Source of the DNA: Photobacterium damselae
Lineage (GTDB): Bacteria; Pseudomonadota; Gammaproteobacteria; Enterobacterales; Vibrionaceae
Direction of reading: 5' to 3'
Length of the DNA: 64,000 nucleotides
Assembly (NCBI RefSeq): GCF_003026815.1
Contig: NZ_PYOG01000016.1
Coordinates: 28,054 to 92,053 of the forward strand
Below are positions 1-9,556 of this stretch, in pieces. The notes beneath the pieces were generated by a model that was given only the letters and a program-made list of their open reading frames with translations, made no database searches and was not told the DNA's origin. Made by a program: the position numbers and the translations under genes. Numbering within the stretch: position 1 is the first letter of the stretch; every line of letters begins with the position of its first letter.

Positions 1-795
1 CAAATCAAAGCATTAGAGGAATTTCTAGGGCTTAAATTATTCCGCCGCCGCAACCGTTCTCTTTTGCTAACAGAAGAAGGGCAGAGTTATTTTCTCGACA
101 TTAAGGACATTTTTTCATCTATTGCTGATGCGACAGACAAAGTATTAGAGCGCGGAGCTAAAGGGGCATTAACCATTAGTTTACCACCAAGCTTTGCCAT
201 TCAATGGCTGGTGCCGCGCTTAATTGATTTTAATGAGCAACATCCCGACATAGATGTGCGCATTAAAGCGGTAGATTTGGACGAAGGTTCTCTTACCGAT
301 GATGTCGATGTTGCTATTTATTATGGCCGTGGTAACTGGTCAGGTCTGCGCGCGGATAAATTATACCAAGAGTTTATGATGCCTCTTTGTTCACCAATGG
401 TGCTAACAGGACCTAAGCCGCTACGAACATTAGACGATCTTAAAAATCATACGCTATTGCACGATACTTCTCGTAAAGAGTGGAAAAACTATGTTCGTCA
501 GTACGATATTAAAGGCGTTAATGTTAACCAGGGACCTATTTTTAGCCATTCAACTATGGTGTTACAGGCTGCAGCACATGGGCAGGGTATCGCATTAGGA
601 AACAATGTGTTAGCTCAGCCAGAATTAGAAGCAGGACGACTTGTTTGCCCATTTGATGAGGTCTTAATGAGTAAAAATGCTTTCTATTTAGTATGCCAAG
701 AAAAACAAGCCGATAGTGGACGTATTCAAGCATTTCGAGATTGGGTATTAGCAAAAGCTCGCAGTGAGCAAGAGGATATGCCTGATGTCGAGTGA
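1..795 (+). CDS. gcvA: GcvA-type LysR-family transcriptional regulator (5' end cut off by window)
   Basis: The reading frame is open from base 1, so the gene begins upstream; 264 residues are visible, and GcvA is usually about 305, so roughly 40 residues of the N-terminal helix-turn-helix are missing. The first visible residues still belong to the end of the winged helix (LKLFRRRNRSLLLTEEGQ). The rest is the LysR effector-binding fold (ISLPPSFAIQWLVPRL, then DVAIYYGRGNW). GcvA in E. coli controls the glycine cleavage operon. The neighbours (DUF423 gene and rlmM) match the gcvA locus of E. coli, which supports the name. The effector and targets here are inferred. Confidence 0.85.
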   Translation, partial: QIKALEEFLGLKLFRRRNRSLLLTEEGQSYFLDIKDIFSSIADATDKVLERGAKGALTISLPPSFAIQWLVPRLIDFNEQHPDIDVRIKAVDLDEGSLTDDVDVAIYYGRGNWSGLRADKLYQEFMMPLCSPMVLTGPKPLRTLDDLKNHTLLHDTSRKEWKNYVRQYDIKGVNVNQGPIFSHSTMVLQAAAHGQGIALGNNVLAQPELEAGRLVCPFDEVLMSKNAFYLVCQEKQADSGRIQAFRDWVLAKARSEQEDMPDVE

Positions 796-1483
796 GTATC
801 TAATCTGTGGTCCTGAAAGCTCTGATGCTGTTGCAACCTTCTTATTTGCTCATGGTGCCGGAGCTGGTATGGACCATGAGTTTATGACTGAGATGGCCGT
901 AGAACTTGCTAAATACCGTATTCAGGTTATTCGCTTTAATTTTCCTTACATGGTGAAGCGGGCTGAAGATGGTAAAAAGCGCCCACCAGATCGTCAGCCT
1001 AAACTTTTACATGATTTTAAGCAGCACATTGACGCTGTTGATAATGGCAAGTTAGTGATTGGCGGTAAATCCATGGGAGGGCGAATGGCAAGCTTGATGG
1101 TAACCGATACAGCAACACAAGCTGCAAATATTGCTAACTGCTGTGACATTGTTAAAGGTGTCGCTTGTCTTGGATTTCCGTTTCATCCACCCGGCAAGCC
1201 TGATAACTTTCGCGGTGACCATTTTGCCAATATGCAAACACCTACTCTGATTTTACAAGGTGAGCGCGATACGTTTGGGACGCGCACTGAAGTGGAAGCG
1301 ATGGTTTTCTCTTCACATGTGAGCATTCAATATTTGCCCGATGGTGATCACAGCTTTAAGCCAAGAAAAGCATCTGGATATACGTTGCAACAAAATATGG
1401 CTCAAGCAGCTAATGGATTAGCTCAGTTTATATATCAATGTGTTGGTGCGTGTTGGAATCCCCTGCAAAATGAGGAGCAATAA
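785..1483 (+). CDS. Alpha/beta-hydrolase family protein (KANL3/Tex30-like)
   Basis: A soluble protein of 232 residues with an alpha/beta-hydrolase layout: an early FLFAHGAGAGMDHEF strand-loop, a nucleophile elbow GGKSMGGRMAS with Ser as likely nucleophile, a late LILQGERDTFG acid loop, and a GDHSFKP histidine near the end. The triad is therefore complete. ATG at 785 overlaps the end of gcvA by 11 bases; a GTG at 764 is in frame, but ATG fits the family better. The substrate is unknown. It is probably co-transcribed with gcvA and the following DUF423 gene. Confidence 0.8.
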   Translation: MSSEYLICGPESSDAVATFLFAHGAGAGMDHEFMTEMAVELAKYRIQVIRFNFPYMVKRAEDGKKRPPDRQPKLLHDFKQHIDAVDNGKLVIGGKSMGGRMASLMVTDTATQAANIANCCDIVKGVACLGFPFHPPGKPDNFRGDHFANMQTPTLILQGERDTFGTRTEVEAMVFSSHVSIQYLPDGDHSFKPRKASGYTLQQNMAQAANGLAQFIYQCVGACWNPLQNEEQ

Positions 1484-1487
1484 TAAG

Positions 1488-1892
1488 ATGTCAGATTTTA
1501 CGGTATCATCATCTTCATCTTATACTCGGGCGATTTTACTCTTTGCCACAATCAGTGGCGCGGTGACTGTGGCTTTAGGTGCTTTTGCAGCCCACGGATT
1601 GAGCAATCATTTGTCGCCATATTTACTCGATGTTTTTAAGACTGGAGTGCAATATCAGGCTTGGCATACGCTTGCTTTACTTGGATGTGGATTATGGGCA
1701 CGATTTTTTCCTGTAAAACAGGTATTATACGCGGCCCTGTTATTTGCACTTGGTATTGTACTCTTTAGTGGCAGTCTTTATGCCCTTGCTTTAACAGGTG
1801 TTAAGTGGTTTGGCCCCATCACTCCGATGGGGGGAATATGTTTTATTATTGGCTGGGTAGTCCTTGCTGTGGCTGCTTGGCGTTCTGCTTGA
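1488..1892 (+). CDS. DUF423 family small inner-membrane protein (YgdD-like)
   Basis: A protein of 134 residues with four hydrophobic segments (about residues 12-32, 55-72, 76-96, 104-128). It carries the family hallmark GAFAAHGL and YQAWHTLAL. E. coli YgdD sits at the same place between gcvA and rlmM. The function is not established. ATG at 1488 is chosen because a strong GAGGAG ribosome site lies 10-15 bases upstream; a longer frame from 1440 would overlap the hydrolase gene and add an atypical N-terminus. Confidence 0.85.
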   Translation: MSDFTVSSSSSYTRAILLFATISGAVTVALGAFAAHGLSNHLSPYLLDVFKTGVQYQAWHTLALLGCGLWARFFPVKQVLYAALLFALGIVLFSGSLYALALTGVKWFGPITPMGGICFIIGWVVLAVAAWRSA

Positions 1893-1901
1893 GGGTTCAA
1901 C

Positions 1902-2990
1902 GTGAATCAAGTTCTATTGTACTGTCGTCCAGGCTTTGAAAAAGAATGTGCCGGTGAAGTTCAAGACAAAGCGAATAAACTGGAGTTGTATGGTTTCCCT
2001 CGGGTAAAAAACAATACCGGCTATGTAGTTTTTGAATTTTATCAGCAAGGTGATGGCGATAAGTTTATCCAGCTTCAACCGTTTGCTGAGTTGATCTTTG
2101 CTCGTCAAATGATTGCAGTTTCACCATTGTTGGCTGATCTTCCTGCCGATGATCGTATTAGTCCTATTTTGTCTGCAATCAGCGAAGATTTTCCTCGTTG
2201 TGGCGATATCCGCATCGAGACACCAGATACTAATGATGCAAAAGAGCTATCAAAGTTCTGTCGTAAGTTTACTGTGCCATTGCGTGCGGCTCTGCGAAAA
2301 GCAGATGTTCTATACACGAAAGATAATCCGAAGAAGCCAGTACTGCATGTTTGTTTTATTGCGCCTGGTTGTTGTTATGTTGGTTACTCATACTCAAACA
2401 ATAACTCGCCATTCTTTATGGGGATCCCTCGTCTTAAGTTCCCAGCAGATGCGCCAAGCCGTTCAACACTAAAACTGGAAGAGGCATTTCATGTCTTTAT
2501 TCCTCGTGAAGAGTGGGATGAGCGTCTAGCTCCTGGTATGTGGGGGGTTGACTTAGGTGCATGTCCAGGTGGTTGGACTTATCAGTTAGTGAAGCGTTCA
2601 ATGTTCGTTCACTCAATTGATAATGGCCAGATGGCTCAAAGCCTAATGGATACCGGACAAGTTCGTCACCATGAAGTCGATGGCTTTAAGTTTGAGCCAC
2701 CACGTAAAAACGTGACTTGGATTGTTTGTGACATGGTAGAAAAACCAGCTCGTGTTGCGCATTTGATGGGTGAGTGGATCTGTAAAGGTTGGGCGCGTGA
2801 AGCGATCTTTAACCTAAAACTGCCAATGAAAGGCCGTTATGATGAAGTGCTGCAAGACATTGAAAATCTAAAGCTATTTTTAATTAAAAACGGCGTGAAG
2901 TTTTCACTACAGGCTAAGCACTTATATCATGACCGTGAAGAGATTACGGTTCATCTTCGTTGTTTAGATAACCGTCTGCACATCAACTAA
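1902..2990 (+). CDS. rlmM: 23S rRNA (cytidine-2498-2'-O)-methyltransferase RlmM
   Basis: 362 residues, close to the 366 of E. coli RlmM. The N-terminal half is the THUMP-type RNA-binding region. The C-terminal half is a Rossmann methyltransferase with the SAM-binding motif [16 protein letters not shown] at about residues 214-229 and a catalytic lysine region [13 protein letters not shown] near 305. It methylates the ribose of C2498 in 23S rRNA before 50S assembly. The start is GTG at 1902, preceded by a GAGGG site. It lies 10 bases behind the DUF423 gene and ends at a strong terminator shared with convergent xni. Confidence 0.95.
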   Translation: MNQVLLYCRPGFEKECAGEVQDKANKLELYGFPRVKNNTGYVVFEFYQQGDGDKFIQLQPFAELIFARQMIAVSPLLADLPADDRISPILSAISEDFPRCGDIRIETPDTNDAKELSKFCRKFTVPLRAALRKADVLYTKDNPKKPVLHVCFIAPGCCYVGYSYSNNNSPFFMGIPRLKFPADAPSRSTLKLEEAFHVFIPREEWDERLAPGMWGVDLGACPGGWTYQLVKRSMFVHSIDNGQMAQSLMDTGQVRHHEVDGFKFEPPRKNVTWIVCDMVEKPARVAHLMGEWICKGWAREAIFNLKLPMKGRYDEVLQDIENLKLFLIKNGVKFSLQAKHLYHDREEITVHLRCLDNRLHIN

Positions 2991-3002
2991 GATAATCATT
3001 GT

Positions 3003-3038
3003 AAAAATGCCACTTATCAGACGATAGTGGCATTTTTT
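3003..3038. terminator. Bidirectional terminator between rlmM and xni
   Basis: A 12-bp inverted repeat (AAAAATGCCACT / AGTGGCATTTTT) with A- and T-rich ends on both sides lies between the two convergent genes, so it can stop transcription from either direction. Confidence 0.85.
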
Positions 3039-3046
3039 ATAAGGGG

Positions 3047-3823
3047 TTATTCTGTGGATGAAGTGTAACGGATATCTTGTAAATTAAAGCCTAACTCTAG
3101 ATCTGTTTTTAAGCTGGCAACCTGTTTACAAGCTCGGGCCAAATCTTCATTACCTAGGATTTTTTTCTGCCATTTTTCAGCCAAATCATCGGCAGATAGA
3201 ACCGACTCTAAATCACCATATTGAGAAAGTAGTTCAACCGCAGCTTTCGGGCCAATTCCTGGAATCCCCGGTATTTTGCTCGAACTTATTCCCGCTAAGC
3301 CCCAGTAATCAGGTAATTGCTCTGGTTTTACACCGTACTCTTGTTCAATAAAAGGACTATCTAGCCAACGCTCTTGAAAGTAGTCACGAATGCGTAAGGT
3401 TGGCTGCAGCAGTTGGCAGTATCCTTTGTCGGTTGAGATAATCGTCACTTGTTCATTATGAGAGGCGACTTTAATCGCTAAAGTTGCGACTAAATCATCT
3501 GCTTCATCACCGCTGGATAATAGAGAGTCTATTCCCATTGCCATAAACGCGTCTTGGATCTTATCCATACCTTGAGCAAGCTCTTCTGGCATAGGTTTTC
3601 GACCTTCTTTGTATTTTGGCAATAACTCAGCTCGCCAGCCACGATCTTCTCCGTTGTGATCAAAGACAGCAACAATGTGAGTTGGCTGTGACATCGCAAT
3701 GATCTTCGTTAGTGCCTGACAACACACTTGAGCGGTATTTTCCACGTTTGGTTCGCCATGTTGGGCGGCGTGGACTCGGCGAATTAGATTTAGTGCGTCA
3801 ATCACAACAAGATGAATAGCCAT
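3047..3823 (-). CDS. xni: Flap endonuclease Xni (ExoIX)
   Basis: 258 residues, against 251 in E. coli. The PIN-like nuclease fold shows the acidic clusters VFDHNGEDRGWR (near 53), SGDEADDLVA (near 104) and ISTDKGY (near 128). It then has the helix-three-turn-helix DNA-binding loop IPGIPGIGPKAAVELL at about 184-199. Xni is a structure-specific nuclease related to the 5'-3' exonuclease domain of Pol I, acting on flaps and branched DNA. It lies next to ppnN on the same strand but behind the ppnN terminator, so it probably has its own promoter. Confidence 0.93.
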   Translation of the reverse strand: MAIHLVVIDALNLIRRVHAAQHGEPNVENTAQVCCQALTKIIAMSQPTHIVAVFDHNGEDRGWRAELLPKYKEGRKPMPEELAQGMDKIQDAFMAMGIDSLLSSGDEADDLVATLAIKVASHNEQVTIISTDKGYCQLLQPTLRIRDYFQERWLDSPFIEQEYGVKPEQLPDYWGLAGISSSKIPGIPGIGPKAAVELLSQYGDLESVLSADDLAEKWQKKILGNEDLARACKQVASLKTDLELGFNLQDIRYTSSTE

Positions 3824-3841
3824 AAATAATCACTTTGGTTC

Positions 3842-3872
3842 AAAAAAATAAGGAGCGCAATGGCTCCTTATT
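3842..3872 (-). terminator. Intrinsic terminator of ppnN
   Basis: On the minus strand, a stem AATAAGGAGC / GCTCCTTATT with a short loop is followed directly by a run of seven T residues, 22 bases after the ppnN stop codon. Confidence 0.85.
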
Positions 3873-3894
3873 GTACTGATAATCGTGTGAAGTG

Positions 3895-5271
3895 CTAGTG
3901 AGCTGTAGGTTCGCTTTCTGTGATGATCTCATAGCAGGGTTCGTATTTAGAACCGGGCAGTTTCATTCGTTGCTGATCGACAAAGCTTTGCAGTAGTTTA
4001 TCCATTCGTTTCATTAGTGAAGCTTCGCCATTGATTTGAAACTTACCGTATTTTTCTATTGCTTGAATGCCTTCTTCTTTAACATTACCCGCCACGATAC
4101 CAGAGAAAGCACGACGTAAATTAGCGGCTAATTGCTCTGGCTTTTGGTTGGTATGAAGATCCAAACTGGCCATTGCTTCATGCGTTGGTTCAAATGGGTG
4201 CTGAAAATCAGATGGAATATTCAAAGACCAGTTAAAGCAATAAGCATCTTCTTTTTCTTGGCGATGTGCTTTAATTTTTGGCATGGCTTTTTTCATTACT
4301 TTGGCAACAGCGGCAGGATCATCAATGATAATCTGATAATGTTTTGTTGCCGCTTCACCCAGAGTATCGCGAATGAATGAATCTAAGGTTCTAAAATACT
4401 CTTCACTCTCTTTTGGTCCAGTTAATACGACAGGCATTGGTTGGTCAGCATTACTTGGATCCATTAAAATTCCAAGAATATATAAAAACTCTTCCGCAGT
4501 TCCTGCCCCTCCCGGGAAGATCACAATCCCATCTCCCAGGCGAATAAAGGCTTCAAGCCGCTTTTCAATATCAGGCATGATAACTAATTCATTTACAATG
4601 GGATTTGGTGGCTCTGCTGCAATAATGGATGGTTCGGTTAACCCAATAAATCGACTGCTTGGATAGCGTTGCTTCGCATGGCCAATAGCGGCTCCTTTCA
4701 TCGGACCTTCCATCGCGCCTGGCCCACAACCCGTACAGACATTCAGCTCGCGAAGCCCTAATTCGTTACCTACTTCGCGAGTATATTGGTATTCGATTGG
4801 GTTTATGGAATGCCCGCCCCAGCACACCACAATATTGGGATCTTCCCCTGCGTGCAGCGCTTTGGCATTGCGTAAAATACTAAAGACAAAGTTTGTGATA
4901 TGAGTGCTACTGGTAAGATTGAGCTCTTTATGAAGCTCTAGATGCATATTAACGTAAACAATATCTCGTAATACCGAAAACATATGTTCTTGGATACCAC
5001 GGATCAGTTTTTTATCGACAAAAGCGTGCTCGGGTGGGTTAACTAACTCCAGTTTAATACCCCGTTCACGGCGTTGAACATTAATATCAAATGTCTTGTA
5101 TTGCTCAAGTAGTTCCTTTGAGCTGTCGGTATGACTTCCTGAATTTAATACCGCAAGTGAGCAGTTACGGTATAAGCGATAGAGATCGCTAGAAGCAGTC
5201 GCTTTAAGACGATCAACTTCCAATTGAGAGAGCAAAGCCATAGTTCCAACAGGACTAATGTGTGTAATCAT
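3895..5271 (-). CDS. ppnN: Pyrimidine/purine 5'-monophosphate nucleosidase PpnN (YgdH)
   Basis: 458 residues (454 in E. coli); the first residues MITHISPVG match the family start. The central LOG-type Rossmann domain has [20 protein letters not shown] at about 176-195 and the active-site motif [10 protein letters not shown] at about 253-262. Family members cleave the N-glycosidic bond of nucleoside monophosphates to release base and ribose 5-phosphate, and E. coli PpnN is stimulated by (p)ppGpp. The flanking N- and C-terminal domains that regulate the E. coli enzyme appear present by length. A terminator follows the gene. Confidence 0.95.
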   Translation of the reverse strand: MITHISPVGTMALLSQLEVDRLKATASSDLYRLYRNCSLAVLNSGSHTDSSKELLEQYKTFDINVQRRERGIKLELVNPPEHAFVDKKLIRGIQEHMFSVLRDIVYVNMHLELHKELNLTSSTHITNFVFSILRNAKALHAGEDPNIVVCWGGHSINPIEYQYTREVGNELGLRELNVCTGCGPGAMEGPMKGAAIGHAKQRYPSSRFIGLTEPSIIAAEPPNPIVNELVIMPDIEKRLEAFIRLGDGIVIFPGGAGTAEEFLYILGILMDPSNADQPMPVVLTGPKESEEYFRTLDSFIRDTLGEAATKHYQIIIDDPAAVAKVMKKAMPKIKAHRQEKEDAYCFNWSLNIPSDFQHPFEPTHEAMASLDLHTNQKPEQLAANLRRAFSGIVAGNVKEEGIQAIEKYGKFQINGEASLMKRMDKLLQSFVDQQRMKLPGSKYEPCYEIITESEPTAH

Positions 5272-5461
5272 ACAACCTCTCTTAATCCCAATCTGATGTG
5301 TTTTGTTGGTGCTAACTCTTCATTATTGTTGATGTTTTAGCCCAATAGGTTGATTGGGATGGTTATTTCACCATACACAGAGTTGAGTTGTTTTACCAGT
5401 ATCAAATAAAGTGAGATCGCCAGATTAAGCGAGAAAGATGACGTTACTGGCAGTTTTTTAC

Positions 5462-7012
5462 TTAGAGCCAAGTAAGCGCAGTAGAGGCATCACTGCTGTG
5501 TTGTATAACCGTCAGTTTGAGTTGTTGTAATAACTCATCAGGAGAGTATTGTGCTGAAATAACACTAGCACATGCCGTAGTTGTAATTGTGACCCCTTGT
5601 TGGCGAAAACGAAATGGTAGATTTTGAGTGTTACTCTGAATCTGCTCCAAAATCTTATGTGCTTGGTCTTTTGTAGTATCGGGTAAAATAATCACAAACT
5701 CATCGCCCTGTGAACGAGCAATAAAATCGGTTGATTGCAAATGGCTACTTAATGATTTTGCAATAATTTTTAGAGCCTTATCACCCGCACCATAACCATA
5801 TAGTTCATTGATTTTTTTAAATCGATTAAGATCAATGATGGCCACTACTGTCGTATTTTTATAGCGAATCCAACGTTGAAACTCTTGCTCTAGTCGGTGG
5901 CGCAGTGCTGCTTGGTTATGCAGTTGAGTGAGCGGGTCAAGATAAAGGCGTTGCTCTTCATCTTCAAGCTGTTGGTGATAGGTTTCGGTTTGATCGAGTA
6001 CCAGTTGTAGCTTATTACCGCTGTAATTGAGTTGCTCAATGATCGTTTGTTCTCGCTTTTCGAGCGCTTGATTACGTTCCGTTAAGATTTTTAACTCTTG
6101 AACTAATTGTTCAAATACAGGCCTTAAGGTCTCTAAATTTTGCTGTTGTAAGTTGTTTGTTAGTGTTGTCGTGATATCGCTTAGCTCAACATTAACCGTT
6201 TGACGTTGTTGATGAAGATAATGAAATTGTTCATGGCTATGCTGAGTATTTTTTTGTGCCGCAGCCAGATCTCCATGCAGTTGATTTATAAAGTGCTGTG
6301 ATTGTTTGCGTTGTTGTTTGTTATGTTTGAGCTCCATCTGTAGGACAGTAAGAGCCATTTCAATTAGCTTATCAGGTTCAACATCTTGCAATAATTGATG
6401 CTGGATCGTTTGCAATTGTTGAAATGTTTCTCCTGATACATCGACTTCGGTTGTCAGCTGCATTAGTTCTGCAGATAGCTGTTGCAACTGTTGGCAATAG
6501 CTTACAGACAGTTCACTATTTTGCTTTGTGGTCGCTTTTAGCGTCAATGCTCGTTGATAAAGCGCAAGGAGCTGAGAAACATGTAAACGTAAACCATGTC
6601 TATCCTGAGTCGATTGCTGCATTAACTCAAGGACATCACGTTTAAGAGGTGCTGGTAGTCCGCCAAATCGGGTGAGTGCTTCACCACTGTGTTGAAACTG
6701 TTGTTGTAGTTGGTGTGATGATTTTTTATTTTTTTCGGCTTGAAGTATAACTAAGCGTTCGATAATTGCGAGGCGAGGGATAAGCTGGGTTATCTCTTTG
6801 GGCTGTTCAAGTTCGGCTTTTAGCTCTAATAGTTTGCGATCTAATTCGCTATCAAGGCCAATACAAACTGCAATAAGACGTGAAATCAGGCGTTTTAGGA
6901 TCGTCAACTCACGACGAGATTTAAAGGTTTGATCTCGATAGTTTAGCTGAGCCTGATCTAAGCGTTGTTTCAGTTCACTGATTTCTGAAGCAACATTGAG
7001 CAAGTTAGTCAC
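5462..7012 (-). CDS. Coiled-coil GGDEF-domain protein with altered signature (QGDEF)
   Basis: 516 residues without a clear membrane segment. Residues 1-345 are rich in Gln, Glu and Leu and look like long coiled coils (for example the stretch around 140-345). A GGDEF domain follows, starting at LYLDPLTQLHNQAALRHRL (about 355) with the metal site DLNRFKKINELYG. The signature loop reads ARSQGDEFVII (about 432-442), so the first Gly is Gln. The RxxD inhibitory site upstream reads QSTD and is lost, and the usual C-terminal ADxALYxAK helix is not recognisable. Activity as a diguanylate cyclase is therefore uncertain; metal-binding Asp and GDEF remain. It may act as a weak enzyme or c-di-GMP/GTP sensor. 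ATG at 7012 is the natural start. Confidence 0.85.
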   Translation of the reverse strand: MTNLLNVASEISELKQRLDQAQLNYRDQTFKSRRELTILKRLISRLIAVCIGLDSELDRKLLELKAELEQPKEITQLIPRLAIIERLVILQAEKNKKSSHQLQQQFQHSGEALTRFGGLPAPLKRDVLELMQQSTQDRHGLRLHVSQLLALYQRALTLKATTKQNSELSVSYCQQLQQLSAELMQLTTEVDVSGETFQQLQTIQHQLLQDVEPDKLIEMALTVLQMELKHNKQQRKQSQHFINQLHGDLAAAQKNTQHSHEQFHYLHQQRQTVNVELSDITTTLTNNLQQQNLETLRPVFEQLVQELKILTERNQALEKREQTIIEQLNYSGNKLQLVLDQTETYHQQLEDEEQRLYLDPLTQLHNQAALRHRLEQEFQRWIRYKNTTVVAIIDLNRFKKINELYGYGAGDKALKIIAKSLSSHLQSTDFIARSQGDEFVIILPDTTKDQAHKILEQIQSNTQNLPFRFRQQGVTITTTACASVISAQYSPDELLQQLKLTVIQHSSDASTALTWL

Positions 7013-7161
7013 GTCGTTATTATACCTGATCTTTAAAATAAGCCTTTAAAAATATAGGCTTAGTTAAAAAATAGCAATAAAAAGCAAGTTGCATAATATG
7101 TAGCGCTAAAAAAGTTTCTTGATTATATATCGTCACCAACCGATATAACTCGAAGGTTTTA

Positions 7162-9438
7162 TTATTTTTTCGATTCTAATTCGTGATCTGCATTCCATTT
7201 GATTTCGCCAACGTAACTGGTTTGAACTTTGACTAAACCATTTTTGATAGCTTGAATGCAGGCAATGCGAATATTGTCACAAGCAAAACTAGCCGCCGGT
7301 GCCGCATCAATCGCACTAAGGTGAACCCATTGACTACCAGGCTGTAACTTACTATTTAAACGAGCTGTATTGGTGGCCATCAATAAAATATCGATAAGCT
7401 CTTGGTCATTAATTGCAGTGTAAGCTCTTGGTAAAAATGGATATTCTGCCATACCAATGCGAATGCTATTATCTAATCCATGCTGTTGTGCAAACTCATC
7501 AACCAGTTGCTGAATCGAATCTGCTAATGAATTTGGTTCACCGTTGAGACGTGAATTAGGTTCAATATATAAGAACATCGCATCGGAGAAGTGGTAAACC
7601 CGAGCAGGTTCACAAACTTGTTGTTGCAAGTAATCACCAAACTTACGCTCAATCTCAAGGCCAAATTGGTAGCCACGCTCCAGATAAATATGTTTTAAAA
7701 ATGGCACTTCAAATAGAGCAAAACGGAGGCGATCACTCAACGGTTCATTGATGATCTCGCCAAGATGCCATTGCTCAAAGTTAGCACTACTCTGTTGTAA
7801 AGAGTTAGGTAGTCGTGCATTGAGCATGCGTAAATTACGTAAGCCACTGCGAGGATGAGTGTAAAATTCACTACGCAAACGGGTTAAACGGCTTTGTAAC
7901 TGTTTAGAAATCTTGTGACGACGAGCCAGCAAGAGCAAGGTGAAAATAAACAGCGCCAGCATTGCTAAGCTAACTTTTTGCTGCTTATAGAGCGCCGTTT
8001 GACTCTCAAATTGTTGCCGTTCCATCTCTTCTAAACGAAGGGAGCGCTCTAACATGCGTTGTTGTTGTTTAAACACCTCTACATTGCTACGAACTTGGCT
8101 TTTTTGTTGGGCGGCAAAGAGCTGTTCATAACGACGTTGGCTAAGTAACGCATTGTAATAATCATTTTGTTTTTCAAACGCTTCAGAGAGAAGTGATTCG
8201 CCATCAAGTTGCAAATTCACTTTACCAATGCGGCTAGCAGCAATTAATCCAGATTGAAGGTGAGTGATGGCTTGATCACTATTGCCTTCAGCAAGATCGA
8301 GTTGACCTTGAATAATTTGCGACTCTGCGAGAATGGTTTCATTACCAGTCTGTTGAGCTAGCTTTCGAGCTTGGGTTAGGTACTGATCTGCTTTGTCGTA
8401 GTTATACAAATGCAGGTATACACGGGCAATATTCAGGCGCAGACGTGCTGAACGTGTATAGTGTAACATCTGATTTTCTTGGTCTAACGCATTAAAATAG
8501 TGAACGAGGGCTAGGTTGTAGCGCCCTTCTTTTTCATAAATTGAGGCTATAAGCGTTAAGGTTTTTGCTAACATCTGGCTGCGTTTATAGCGTTCAAAAA
8601 AATCACCAGCTTGAGTCGCGTGCTCTAATGCTTTGTCATACACTTTACGTTCTTCAAACAGAAGGGCTAAGTGATAATTTGCAAGAGCAATTTTGGCACT
8701 ATTTTCTTTTTCAACCGCAAGCCAATAACCACTCAATAGTCGATCCAGAGCCAAATCATAGTGATGATGCAGTAAATAGTGCTGACCAACAGTAAGTTGA
8801 TAGTTAATCAGTTCTACTTGGTCATCTATTGAGACTAAATAACGTTTGGCTTTTAAGAACAGCTTTGTTGCTTTGTCATCATCACCTAATTGAGATTCGA
8901 TGATCGCACGTTGCATTAAAGATTCATATTGCAGGTATTTAACCTGTTTGGTCATCTTTAATTGTTCAGAATGGCTAATATCTTGATCAATACCATCTAG
9001 CATTTTAAGCGCGATAGCACTATTTCGTAAGTTCACCCAGTAAAATTTAGCTTGAAGCAAACGACTTTCAAAAACCGAGTAGGTTAAGCCATTTTTTTCC
9101 GCCATTTTTTCCGCTTCTTTGATTCGACTGATCGCTTTTTGCGGCTGGTTTAGTTCAGAATAAGCTTGAGCCTCGATTTGAATGGCATTGATGGTATTTA
9201 GAGGGGTTCGAATAGTGTGGTCGACTTCATTATTGGTATGAACACGAGACTGCTCACTTGGCTCACTAAGACGGCGTTGCGATAAATACCGTTTAGTAAT
9301 GACAAGAGACTGTTCTGGGTTGGTTTGCAGAAGATCGCTGGCTTCGCCTAAAATTGGCGTAGAGTAAAGTTTAGCCTGAGTTGAAAAAGACAAAGAGGAC
9401 AGAAGTAAACCAGTTAGAACCCAGCGACGCAGCTTCAT
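7162..9438 (-). CDS. Membrane-anchored TPR protein with degenerate GGDEF domain
   Basis: 758 residues. A signal peptide (MKLRRWVLTGLLLSSLSFSTQA) leads into a periplasmic region of tetratricopeptide-like helices (about 60-440). A short coiled coil (about 440-485), one membrane helix (VSLAMLALFIFTLLLL, about 488-504) and a cytoplasmic GGDEF-like domain follow. The domain start THPRSGLRNLRMLNARL fits the family, but the signature loop reads YHFSDAMFLYIEP (about 609-621): Gly-Gly-Asp-Glu-Phe is gone. Cyclase activity is unlikely, and a signalling or binding role is inferred. It lies 149 bases upstream of the other GGDEF-type gene on the same strand and may be expressed with it. Confidence 0.85.
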   Translation of the reverse strand: MKLRRWVLTGLLLSSLSFSTQAKLYSTPILGEASDLLQTNPEQSLVITKRYLSQRRLSEPSEQSRVHTNNEVDHTIRTPLNTINAIQIEAQAYSELNQPQKAISRIKEAEKMAEKNGLTYSVFESRLLQAKFYWVNLRNSAIALKMLDGIDQDISHSEQLKMTKQVKYLQYESLMQRAIIESQLGDDDKATKLFLKAKRYLVSIDDQVELINYQLTVGQHYLLHHHYDLALDRLLSGYWLAVEKENSAKIALANYHLALLFEERKVYDKALEHATQAGDFFERYKRSQMLAKTLTLIASIYEKEGRYNLALVHYFNALDQENQMLHYTRSARLRLNIARVYLHLYNYDKADQYLTQARKLAQQTGNETILAESQIIQGQLDLAEGNSDQAITHLQSGLIAASRIGKVNLQLDGESLLSEAFEKQNDYYNALLSQRRYEQLFAAQQKSQVRSNVEVFKQQQRMLERSLRLEEMERQQFESQTALYKQQKVSLAMLALFIFTLLLLARRHKISKQLQSRLTRLRSEFYTHPRSGLRNLRMLNARLPNSLQQSSANFEQWHLGEIINEPLSDRLRFALFEVPFLKHIYLERGYQFGLEIERKFGDYLQQQVCEPARVYHFSDAMFLYIEPNSRLNGEPNSLADSIQQLVDEFAQQHGLDNSIRIGMAEYPFLPRAYTAINDQELIDILLMATNTARLNSKLQPGSQWVHLSAIDAAPAASFACDNIRIACIQAIKNGLVKVQTSYVGEIKWNADHELESKK

Positions 9439-9496
9439 TTTTTTATTCGTACCACAAAAAAAACAGACGTCTAATATTACTGGCTTGGAAAGGTAA

Positions 9497-9525
9497 GTCC
9501 AGCAAAGAGGGCATTTTTGCTGGAC
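9497..9525. terminator. Hairpin downstream of queF
   Basis: A 10-bp perfect inverted repeat (GTCCAGCAAA / TTTGCTGGAC) around a 9-base loop lies between the queF stop and the start of the TPR gene. It has no good T-run on either side, so termination is only a possibility. Confidence 0.45.
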
Positions 9526-9556
9526 TAATTATCTAAATAGCTAGATTTATCTAATT

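Noticed and set aside
2113..2472. 119-residue plus-strand frame inside rlmM
   Set aside because: It overlaps a clear rlmM protein in another frame and resembles no family; a shadow frame.
5341..5358. CCCAAT/ATTGGG hairpin upstream of ppnN
   Set aside because: Only six base pairs with no T-run or conserved context; left unannotated.
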